Assembly (NCBI RefSeq): GCF_029873635.1
Contig: NC_080421.1
Span: 3,286,001-3,350,000 of the forward strand
Direction of reading: 5' to 3'
DNA length: 64,000 bases
DNA from: Malania oleifera
Lineage: Eukaryota; Streptophyta; Magnoliopsida; Santalales; Ximeniaceae
This document shows positions 32,848 through 43,900 of the stretch, one piece after another. Numbering within the stretch: the first letter of the stretch is position 1; every line of letters starts with the position of its first letter. Position numbers and translations under genes: made by a program. The notes under the pieces were generated by a model. It saw only the letters and a program-made list of their open reading frames with translations, was not told the origin of the DNA and did not search any database.

Positions 32848-34443
32848 TTCTGTATTATTATTATTATTATTTTGTATGTGCAGTGTATGTTCATGTTATG
32901 GTATATTCAGAATTTTTTTTTTTTTTTATTTATATTGCCTGTTTATTTTATTCATTAGGTTGAGATCATGATGGTGTTCTACATCTAGGTTATTTTTCGT
33001 ATATTTCAGCTATTATGAAAGTGCGGTGTATTTATGCTATTGGTTCGTTTGCATATATTCTCACATATTCGTGTTATTATTAATGTGCGATATATTTATG
33101 TTAGTGGTATTTTGTTGTATATGCATTTTTTTTTTTATTTTTTATTGCTTGTATATTGTTTAGGGGGGATTTAGTATTTTATTACGGTTATTCATTTGTT
33201 TGTATATGTATTTAGGGGGTTTATATGACAATGCATTTATTTTTATTTGTATATTTACTCAGGATGTCCATATTCATGTTTAATCGTTTAATGCTTTATC
33301 CTTATTATGTATTTGTGTTTATATTGTATATTATTGCATATTTAAAATTATTGCATCGCTGTTATATATTTTTAACATTGTATATCTTATTCTGATTTAT
33401 TGTATTATCATTTATGCATATTAATGTTAGGGTCGATGTTGTTACCATAATTCCATTAATTATTTTCCATATTTATTATTGTATATTTACACGTTGATTT
33501 TCAGGGCGATTGGTCTCCATAATTTCCATATTTATTATTTTTGTATTTACATTAATTTTAGGGTGACTGGTTTTCCATATATATATTAATGTATACATTT
33601 ACATATTAATCTTAGGGCTACTTGATTTCTATAATTTAATGAGTAGATTGTTTCCTTCGTTTTAGTAATGTTATTTCTATATGTATTTAGTAGGTCATTA
33701 ATTGTGTGTTCATATTAAGGTAAGTGTCTTATAGTTAAAATATGCATATTATCTTTGTTACTATTGTAATATTGTTATTATTATTGTATTACTTCTATTA
33801 CTGCTAATACTACTATGATCAGTATTATTACTATTACTATTATCTGGTTTAATGTTGGTATCAATATGGTATTAATTATTATCACTATTATTAATATTAT
33901 TGTTATTAATTAATATTATCATTATTATCACTATTAATATTATTATTACTATTGTTAATATTTTTTGTTATTTGGCCTTATATGTATCAGAGGATTTATT
34001 TTTATTAAAATATTTTCTTGATTTTTAAATCCCTATGATTTTATTGCGGGGGTATGAGCCTTCGGGCTTCACGTACCTTAAGCTCTGAGGGAATATATGT
34101 ATATATTTATTTATTTATTCATTTTTCATGTGTGTTTATTAATTCATAAAAGGAGTAGTTTAAAGACTTATTAGATTAACTTAGGGATAATTTAAAATTA
34201 ATTAGGTACCGTTTGTAAGAACGGGCGCGTAGGGGGTGCTCGTACCTTCCCCTCGCGTAACCGAACTCCCGACCCCAACTCTGGTAATGTAGACCGATTC
34301 TACCCCTAACAGGGTATTAATCATGTGTTCTAACCGCACTAAAGGTTAGTGGCGACTCCGACATCCATGTTTTTCCATGAAAATATTATAATAATTTTAA
34401 TTTCGCCGCCCGGGGCACACGCGCTCCCCGGGACGCCGCGACA
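32156..34443 (+). repeat. 3' LTR of Ogre element (2.3 kb)
   Basis: Starts TGTAGACACCCC and ends CGCGACA like the 5' LTR, with the shared right part from 'cgggcttcacgtacc' on. Its left part is dominated by a TTA/ATT microsatellite of about 700 bp. It is about 1.6 kb shorter than the 5' LTR. Confidence 0.88.
32190..32870. repeat. TTA microsatellite expansion in 3' LTR
   Basis: Nearly uninterrupted ATT/TTA triplets with occasional C, G or T changes. The poly-leucine/isoleucine and poly-asparagine frames it gives are not genes. Confidence 0.95.
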
Positions 34444-34448
34444 TTAGG
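34444..34448 (+). repeat. Right target site duplication of Ogre element
   Basis: TTAGG, identical to 7586-7590. Confidence 0.85.
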
Positions 34449-35107
34449 TATTGGATCAAACCATACAGTTAAGCACCTATCATCTACTCATTTTTTTTTT
34501 AATACAAGAAAAACCCAGAAGTAAAATTCTCAACATCCATAGAACATTGTCTCATAATAATAACTAGTCAAATTGATCAAATTGACCACTAATTTTTATG
34601 TGGAAATGAGAGTTCAACTAATTACTTCTAATTTCCTAAATATTGTAAATTACTACATGTACAAATCATGATAATTGAGGATAATTTTTTTTCCCAATTA
34701 CAAATGACATAATGTCATAAACACATACATATTTCGATTAAAATCCATTAACCAAAAAAACTAATAAAATTTCAATTGGTTAAATTCTCTTCTGCTCCAT
34801 TTTTAAAATTAGTCAAGACCTCTCCCAATTATAAAAAATATACAAACCAAATTTTTTGTTCAGTTTGGTTAAATTTATCAAAATCACCATACCAACTCAA
34901 TGGTCACTCCTATCGTCACATGATAAAAAAAAAAAAACACTTTTCTTTCTTTTTCTTTTTCTTTCTTACATCTTTTTCGTCCTTTTCTTTTTTTCTTTTG
35001 TTCTTTATTCATACACCACCTCAAAAAATTTTAGAGAGAGAGAGAGGTTGAAGCTTAAGAAAAAAAGGGTTTCTTGAGAAAAAAAAAAAAAAGGAATACA
35101 TGGTTGA

Positions 35108-35170
<63 letters not shown>

Positions 35171-35337
35171 AAGCTTGAGAAAAAAAGGGTTTCTTGGGAA
35201 AAAAAAAATAGGGATACATGGTTGAAGGAGAGAGAGAGAGAGGGAGAAGGGTTGATGCTGAGTTAAAACCTCCCTATCTCAATAATATATAGAGGAGAGG
35301 AAAAGGGTTGAAGCCTCCCTCAGAATAAATGGCTTCC
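34449..35337. other. AT-rich DNA with GA/T-rich low-complexity repeats
   Basis: Holds an imperfect duplication: 'ttgaagctt.agaaaaaaagggtttcttg' followed by an A run and 'tacatggttgaagg' at about 35047-35110 and again at 35167-35229. Between them lies a pure (AG)n run (35111-35166). No supported gene. Confidence 0.6.
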
Positions 35338-35616
35338 TTAAAGATCTTTAAATTTTTTAACATTGATACCATACTTCAAATAGAAAAACCATTGATGGGA
35401 TTCCCATCTGCAAGTGTGGCCTTCAAAATTTGGCCTCTCCTTTATCTTTATCCCTTTATTAATTTTATTGCTTCCAACATTACACCACAGGCATTGACCA
35501 TTCACTAACTTGGAATTTCCAAAACACTTTTCTGCAAGCAAATGCTTAACGTCTGTGACTTGTATGTGTAACCCACTCCCCATGTGAAACCCAAAGCCAT
35601 ATCTCTGAGTGGTCAA
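35338..35616 (-). other. Unrecognised small open frame
   Basis: A 92-residue minus-strand frame of normal, non-repetitive composition with three cysteines (CFGNSKLVNGQCLWC) and a fourth in HTCRWESHQWFFYLKYG. It has no convincing start context; an ATG exists at its beginning, but the frame could equally be an exon or the remnant of a larger gene. No signal peptide or membrane segment is seen. I do not recognise the family. The frame stands out only because the surroundings are AT-rich and low in complexity. Confidence 0.2.
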
Positions 35617-36831
35617 TGCATGGTGAGGTGTGCAATGATCATGTTTAGAGTCTACATGGGGAGAATTTTGCCCTAAAAATATTAAAATAATAGAGTGTGT
35701 TTGGATAATGTTCTCTTAATTAAAGATAATTTAATCTTTAGAATGCATTTGAAATTTTATTTAATTCTTTTTGTTTGGATAGACTACAAATAAAAAATAG
35801 TTGTGGGTTGATGAATCATTTGTGGCGACGAATTTTAAATTGTCAAGTAGAAATTGGTAGGTTTTCTTTTTCTTTTTTTTACATACTAGTTAGGCAAACA
35901 AAGAATTTTAGAACTTCTATGATTCTATGCCGATCATTTTGATTTAGTTTGACTTTTTAAGGTTGATGAAAATAAAATTTTGAAACGAGCTTGTTCATTT
36001 TGTTGTAAAACAAAAGGAGCTTTTGAAAGGAAAAAAAAATCTTCGATAATATTTGACAAAAATATTAATATAAGTGACTAAAATGTTTAAGCCCCATTTG
36101 AAATGTTTTAAAAATAAGTATTTTTTTAGAAAAAAAAATGCTTTTTATGACTACCTAAAAATAAGTACAAGTACTTATTTCAAAAACTATATTTTTAAAC
36201 TACATCTTTCTAAAAGAAAATTAGTACTCAAAATTTTTTTTCTAAACCAATATTTATTTGAAATATTACTTATAAGAAGTAATTTTAGACTACTTTTTCA
36301 TCAGTACTTTTCTTATAGGTATTTTTTAAAAAAATACTTTTCTGTAAGATCTCCAAAAATAAAATTGATGATTTATCTAAGATAAATAAATACAACACTT
36401 AAGTCACATTTTAAAAAATAAAGAATAAATATTGAATGAAACAATCTACCTTTTGAAGTAAATTTTAAAAATTGTAGTTTTTACAGCATAAAAATAAAAT
36501 TATTTACTTTTTAATCACTTGGAAAGAAATATTCAAAACAAAGGGCCAAATCCACTCTCAATAAGAATATTAGAAAATTTCTTTTGTAATTTAAACCATT
36601 TTTTAGGAAAAAAATTATGCATATATATCCAAACAGGGTATAATATTTTTCAAATGAAGAGTCAAAATTACATATAGCTGCAGCCTGCAGGCAGGCATGC
36701 ATGCTGTTCATTAATTATTGAATCTTAGATTTGAAAAGACAAGCACATCTGTGATGAATCAAACAGTAGGGTCCAAACACATATCCTAAGTCTTCTTCCC
36801 ATATGCATAATATTTTTTTTTTTAGAACATC

Positions 36832-36875
<44 letters not shown>

Positions 36876-37330
36876 GAGTATGGAATCTGGCAAGCTACAT
36901 TGTCATGATTTAAATTATTGATTTTATCATGTTGCATGTCAATTTTCAAACCATGAGAATAGCTTCATGTCGAAGGTTATGGTGGCAAGAAAGAATAGAC
37001 CGTAAAGCTAAATTTGAAAAATAAAATACTAGCTATATGTACAGTTCTTTGTTACGTGTGTTAGTCTATCTATGGTAGGCAGGAGCTTTTATGAAAGAAA
37101 GTTTATTGATTAATGGCTCGGCTAACAAAATTATATTTGATCATTAGAAAGACACTGCTGCTCAGCGAGTTTGTTCAAATGATAAGAGTGAAGTTGAGCC
37201 TTACTAGCTTCACGGTTTGAAATTCGATTCTTCACATATAATTTGTCTAGTGAATTACCAAGGATGTCATTAGTAGGCTAGCAACAATATTGTCATTTCC
37301 TAGGTTTACTGCTACCTGAGTGGGCGCGAA
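35617..37330. other. AT-rich intergenic stretch with probable MITE debris
   Basis: 'gtgtgtttggataatg' near 35695 and 'tatccaaacaggg' near 36627 are inverted and recall the ends of small TIR elements, but the span of about 930 bp is not confirmed. A (CT)n run lies at 36836-36872. Near 37150-37250 a tRNA-like segment ('tcacggtttgaaattcgattc') may be a decayed SINE. No gene seen. Confidence 0.35.
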
Positions 37331-37636
37331 TAGGGGTGGCAAAATGGGTCGAAATCTAACGAGTGACCCATGACCCGCCCGTTTAAATTTGGTTTGAATT
37401 TAGTAAAAGGAGACCTCTTTAATTTGATATATATATATATATATATATATCACATTAAAAAATACTAATTAAGCAGATGTACTATTTTTTACATTTTATT
37501 TTTTTGTTAAGATAATAATAAATAAAATAAAAGAGTGTTGCTTTTTAAAAAAGAATATATGTCACTTTATATGAAATGTTTTTAAAAATTAAAAATAATA
37601 AATTATATTTTTAAACGGGTTCTTAACGGGTACCTG
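37331..37636. mobile_element. hAT-like non-autonomous element fragment
   Basis: Starts TAGGGGTGGCAAAATGGG, a common plant hAT end, and includes a (TA)n run near 37430-37451. The opposite terminus is absent because the sequence passes into LTR-like DNA at 37637. Confidence 0.4.
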
Positions 37637-37830
37637 TGTAAGAACCCAAACTGTGATATAGGGAATTAATTAATTAAGAGAGGGGTAAATTGGTAATTAA
37701 GCAAGCTTCGTCAATGAAGCCAGAGTTCATCGACGAACTCTTTGTAGTTCTCGGTGAAGAAGTGCAGAGTCTCGTCAACGAGGAGTGGCCGGATGAGGAG
37801 GAGGTATTTGACTTAAAAAATATTGTCATG
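37637..37830 (+). repeat. LTR U3 fragment with degenerate TCGTCGACGA motifs
   Basis: Begins TGTAAGAACCC, like the starts of the Tekay-like LTRs, and carries diverged copies of the palindrome (ttcatcgacgaac, tctcgtcaacgagg) seen at 3098-3251. The match fades before 37930. It lies 100-300 bp upstream of the first visible IF3 exon. Confidence 0.5.
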
Positions 37831-37935
37831 CCGATGCCTGCTAGTTCTAAGAAAAGAAATCAACCCATCAGTTATATCTTGTTTTTGAAGTCAATTTTTT
37901 GGGAGATTGATTATTTATGCCTTTATTTAATGCAG

Positions 37936-40900
37936 TCTGAGTCGACTGTGCGGAAAGGAGATTCCAAAGAAGTTCGATTTTCAGGCAAAACTGTAAGTTC
38001 ATCCTGTAATGCTGAATTTTGAATTTATTCTTAGCTAAATGTTGGCATTTTCTCAATTTCCTCATGACAGCACTCAACCGTTGAAGGCCACAAGATGCGG
38101 TTGTGCAGTCATTACATGAATCTTCTTCTGCCAGTCGCATGATCTAGGGCGCACATTAAAAAAATATACTACACCTATGTTGCCATTACGACATGTTTGG
38201 TACATAGAAATAGAATAGAATCAGGCTGAATCAAATTTATCGCTTAATTTCTTCATGTTGTCTATTTCCATTTAAATTTTCATTCCATTCCATTCCACAA
38301 ACCAAATGTGACGTTAGTGTCTTCATTCTTGCCACACACAACTGGTTTCAAATTCGGGTGAATGAGGAGCATTGTGTTAGATGGTTGATGGCAAGCTTAA
38401 AACTCATTAATTCTCCATCATATGAATCCAAAAAAATAAAACATTTGCTATAATTAATTTCTTCTAATGTCTCTGTTAAGATTTGATTAAAAATGAGTGA
38501 CCTAACTTGAAGATAGGTCTCTCCCTCTATTTATAATACAAATTTAAATACATTCTAATGATAATAATATCCTTACTAACTCTCACTAATTAACATACTA
38601 ACACACTCAATAACAATAATACTAAAAGACATATATAACCTCTAACTCTCCCCATCAAGCTGGAGCATAAATGTCATTAGCTCCTAGCTTGTTACAAATG
38701 AATCTAACATGAGCACCCCCGACGCTTTGGTAAACAAATTAGCAAGCTGCATGCCCGACTTCACATAAGTGGTTGTAATGAGCTTCTGCACAAGTTTCTC
38801 CCAAACAAAGTGGCGATCAACTTCAATGTGCTTCGTCTGCTCATGAAAGATTGGGTGGGAGGCAATATGAAGAACAACTTGATTATCACACATCAACTTC
38901 TTAGGTTGAGAATGCAAAAACCCAATTCTTCCAACATGTTCTTCTACCAGACAAGTTTACAGGTAGTGTGAGCCATAGGCCCATAGTTCTATATTCTGAT
39001 TCAACACTTGACCTTGCCACCATAGTTTGTTTCTTACTTTTCCAAGAAACCAAATTACCACCAACCAAGATACAATACCTGGTGGTGGATCTCCGATTAG
39101 AAGGTGATCCAGCCCAATTTGCATCTTTATATCCATGGATATAAGTGTGACCCTGGTCACGATATAAAAGACCTCTCCCAGGTGCACCTTTGAAATATCT
39201 CAAGATGTGAATTACTACGTCCCAATGACTTGTCCTCAGAGTATTTAGAAATTGACTCACAACACTTGTTGCAAAAGATATACCTGGCCGAACAACTGTG
39301 AGATAATTCAAATTTCCAACAACTCTCCAGTATTATCCAGGATTAGGTAGCAAATCACCTATATCCGACATTAACTTCTTGTTAGGATCCATGGTCTTAA
39401 ATTTCCACGAAATTGTTGAAATTTCTGTCGAAATTTCCAATTTTTGTCACTCTCGAAATCGAAATGGCAGTTGATTTCCGTCTTGCATAATTTCTGTTGA
39501 AATCTCAACGAATCATCCAAAATTTATCGAAATCTCGAAATTTTAGCAATACTTATCGAAATTTTAACTATTCGATGAAATTTCATCAGAGTTCAAATGA
39601 GAAATTTTGGAGTGAAGTGAAATTTCTATCTTGATTTATTTTATTGAAACGAAAGATTATTACAAGGGCTTTGGAAATTATATGAAGAAATAAACGTAGT
39701 GTAATTTTTTATTTAACCATTCATGTATAAATTTTCATTAGTTGTATAATAAATCATATTTAAATGATTTATGAATTTCATTTGTATTAACTAAATATGT
39801 TTAATGCATATTATCTTACAAATATGTTTGATATACATACTATTTTGCAACTTTTCCACCTTATACAAAACATAGATGTATTTAATTTGTAATATATTAG
39901 TCCTAAAACTTATATTATTTTGTTTGTTAACCATTTCTAAAGTTTCACAAAGAATTCCATGCTTTACTACTAAGTTTCTTTTTTTTTTTTTCAAATTGAA
40001 ATTGAAATTGACCTCAAAATCGAAATTTTCGGCAAAATTTCCATATTTTTGGAGCTTTGAAATTTGAGTTGAAATCGAAATTTAAGACCTTGGGTGTATG
40101 AACCGGTTTAGATCCCAACAAGCCAGTTTCATCGAACAGAGGAAGAGCATACTTTGTGACACAACGGTTTCAGTACGAGATCTCGATATTTCTATCCCCA
40201 AGAAGTATTTCAACGGTTCCAAATCTTTGGTTTGAAACTTAGTTTGTAGAAAAAGTTTGAGACTCTGAATACCTTTGTAATCATCACCTGTAATAACGAT
40301 ATCATCCACATAAACAACAAGAAGAATCCTACCTGATGAAGTATGACGATAAGACAAGGAATGATCCACAACACCCCGTTGAAGACCAAACTCAAGTACT
40401 ACAACATTGAAATGACCAAACCATGCTCTAGGAGCTCTAGGAGACTGTTTTAAACCATATAAAGCCTTCTTATGCTGACCCACTAACCCTGACTCCCCTT
40501 AAGCAACAAACCCAGGTGGTTGCTCCATATAAAACTCCTCCTCAAGGTCATCATGCAAGAAGACATTTTTTTCTTCTAATTGATGCAAAGGCTAGTGACA
40601 AGTAGTAGCCAAAGAGAAGAACAGATGTACCATAGTAGTCAAAGCACAATGCGCATAGAGGCACAGAGGGTACTTGGAGCCGTCATGCAGGTGAGGCGCA
40701 CAATTATTAAAATTGTGTACAATGCCTATTTGGTGGGTAATTGATATAAAAACACATCAATAGTTATATTACAATTTAAAATGCCAAAATATTCTAGAGT
40801 AATTATGACAACGAAGTACCCAGTTCCAAGTGAAACAAACATAGTTCAACATAAGTAATTACTATGCAAGATTTCAAGCTTCAAATTAGAAATGAAATAA

Positions 40901-43900
40901 AATTGCCAGGCTGAAGGCCCAAAAGTATCTTCAATATCAAAAGAAAAGAGTACAATAAAACAGCAGCTAAATTCAGTAAAAAAATGATATATATTAATAT
41001 ATTTTAAAAAAAAATGTATAGTTTGTATACTGCATTTCCAAACAAATTACAAAACAGCAGCAAAATTCAGTAAAATATGTTATATATTAATTATAAAGTA
41101 TAAACTTGCATTAAACTACATAATTAATTACACATTATATAATATTAACTTAGAGGCTTGATGCAAGTTAATATTATAAGAAGCAGCAGCCGGCAGGAGG
41201 CAGCAGAACTGAAGGAGAACTGAAAAACAAGAAGCAGAAGAAGAATTGAAAAAGAAAAAGAACTAAAGAAGAATAAGAAGAAGGAGAAGAAGAACTGAAA
41301 AAGAAGCAGAAGCAGAACAAGAACTGAAGAAGCAGAAGAACTGAAGAAGAAGAAGAAGAAGAAGAAGATGAAGAAGAAGAAGAGAAGAAGAGAAGAAGAT
41401 GGGCCCCTGCTGGCATGAAGGCTCGAACCTCAATGACGAAGGGCTTCTTCTGGTTCGAAGGCTTGAAGGCAAACTGAAGAAGGGCTCTTGCTGATTTGAA
41501 GGCTCGAAGACGAATAGCTCCTGTTGGTTTGAAGGGTCGAAGACGAAAGCCTCATGCTGGTTCGAACTTCGAAGGGTCGAATAGAAGGGATCCTGCTGGT
41601 TTCGTACTGCTTCAAAGGATTGATTGGTCGAAGACGAACTTTTCCTGCTGGGTTCGTGCTACTTCAAAGGGTCTAAGACGAAGGGCTAGGGCCGGTGCAA
41701 GTCGAACTGTTGGAGGCTGGATTCCTGGAAGGGGGCTGGGGCTGGGACTGGTTCTGGCTATGTTTTATTTCTTAACAGCTTCAAAAATTTCAAGGTGCGA
41801 CTCACGGCACCTGGAGAATTAGTGTGCTTCAGTGCGCCTACCTGCGCCTCTTGAAGGTTGCCTCCCTTGAAGAAGGATGAGGCTCTACCTTGATTGCCTC
41901 ACTACGCCCCGGCCTAGGTGTGCCTTAGGAATGCTTTTAACTACTATGAGACATATTGATGTAAGTTTGGTATCAGAACAATTCATACCATACACTTGAG
42001 TGTATCCTTAGCAACAAGACAAGCCTTTAGACGAGCAACAGAACCATCAGGGTTGACTTTCATAGTATAAACCCAGCAACAACCAACCACAAACTTGTTA
42101 GGAGGAAGAGATACCTAGTCGCAAATACCATTGTCTTGTAAAGCATTCATCTCTTCAACCATAGCATCCCTTCACCCTAAATGGGCTAAGGCTTTCAAAA
42201 CAAATTTAGGAAGGGTAGTAGATGACAGAGTAGTGACAAAACAGTAATAGGAGGGTGATAAGGAGTCGTAAGTAACATGGTTGGAAATGGGGTGTTTACA
42301 TGTGTGTTTACCTTTCCAAACAGCAATAGGAGGATCAACGTCATGGGAAGTATGATCATCAAATGAGGAAACCAAAAGTGTGGTAGTAGAAGCTAGAGGG
42401 GACACTTTTCTTTGGAGCTACCGTTGTGAATACACTTGCAAATTAGGATGATCAAGGCAATGTGAAGGACTCGAACTATCCGGAGACTTAGATGGTTAGT
42501 TGGGCAAGGATGAGACTCTCATTGAGCTTAGAAGCGCTCAGTGACTAGGTGTAGTAAGGTGTAGACTCAAAGAAGGTAACATCGGCTGAAACAAAGAAGT
42601 GATGCAACACAAGACTATAGCAAAGATATCCCTTTTGAGTATACGAGTAGCCCAAAAAGACACATCTTATGGCACAAGGATCCAACTTATCTACCCAAAG
42701 AGTTATTTGATGAACAAAGGGCACACACCTAAATATATGAGGAGGAAGAGAAAATAAAGGTGAATTAAGAAAGAGAATGGAGTAGTGAATTTTACCACTA
42801 AGAACAAAGGATGACAATTTGTTCATTAGATAACGAGCAATAAGTACAACATCACTCCAAAACACTTTAGGTACATGCATTTGATAAAATAAAATAAAGT
42901 GCGAGTGATTTCAAGATGTCTATTTTTCAACCCCATTTTTTTGAGGAGTGTGGGCACATGATGATTGATGAACAATTCCAAACTGAGTTGTATAAGGTAG
43001 TGAATTGTGCACTGAAAAACTCTTTAGCATTATCACTTCGAAATATTTGAACTGGCATACCAAATTAAGTCTTAATTTCAAAACAAAAAGCACAAAATAC
43101 ATGAAATAACTTAGGACGGTCTTTTATTAAATATAACCAAGTCATTCTTGAATAATCATCCACAAAGTTTACAAAGTATCGGAAAGCCAACTTGAGCACG
43201 ACTAGGGGTGTGCAAATGGTTGGTTCGGTCAAATTCGGTTAATTAACTGAATTAATCGAATTTTTTTGTTAACACTAATCCCTAACCGAACCGACCAAAT
43301 TAGTTGTTGTAACCCAATCGTACTCGATCGATCCAACTTTTCGGGTAATTCAATTAACCGAATTTGACTGAATAAATTTAAAATTAATTACAACAACAAC
43401 AACAAAACCAAACCTTATTTCCACTAAGTGGGGTCGATTATATGAATCATTTTCCGCCAATTTATGCGATCATGAACCATTTCTTTTGATAGATTCAAGG
43501 ATATTAAATCCTTACTCATTAGCTCCTCCCAAGTTATTTTAGGTCTACCCCTACCCCTACCCCTTCTACTGCCCCCCACAGTAACTAAGTCACTCTTCCT
43601 CACAGGTGCACTATAAGGCTTACGTTGCAAGTTTCTATAGCATCTGAGTCGTCCCTCCCTTATCTTATCTTCTATAAGAGTTACACCTAACTTACCACGA
43701 ATATGTTTATTCCTTAATTTATCTTTCAATGTTATACCACTCATCCATCTAAGCATTCTCATCTCGACAACTTTTACTTTTTGGATAATATGTTTCTTCA
43801 TCGCCCAACATTCCGATCCATATAGCATAGCTGGTCTTATAGGTGTCCTATAAAACTTCCCTTTCAATTTTAAGGGTATTTTATGATCACATAACACAGT

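Larger units (their letters stand above)
7591..34443 (+). mobile_element. Ogre-type (Tat lineage) Ty3/gypsy element, 26.9 kb, internally inverted-duplicated
   Basis: The ends are LTRs starting TGTAGACACCCC and ending CGCGACA, flanked by the perfect 5-bp duplication ttagg. The forward primer site TGGCGACTCCGCTGGGGA at 11509 is the arginine-tRNA type reported for Ogre elements. Coding parts are gag-pro and RT-RNaseH-aRH-integrase in a forward copy (11.5-17.4 kb) and again in a reverse copy (18.9-25.7 kb). The reverse copy also has the extra 5' ORF1 and a primer site. A second archaeal-like RNase H, an ORF1 upstream of gag and a 3' tandem array are hallmarks of Ogre/Tat. The near-identical arms and clean target duplication suggest a recent insertion. 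The forward copy is incomplete and the element as a whole is broken and rearranged; the reverse gag-pol looks whole. Confidence 0.9.

Noticed and set aside
32575-32958. Poly-leucine/isoleucine 'membrane protein'
   Set aside because: Translation of the TTA microsatellite in the 3' LTR.
41174-41472. Serine/leucine-rich minus-strand proteins
   Set aside because: Products of the GAA-rich tract in the TIR element; low complexity without start context.
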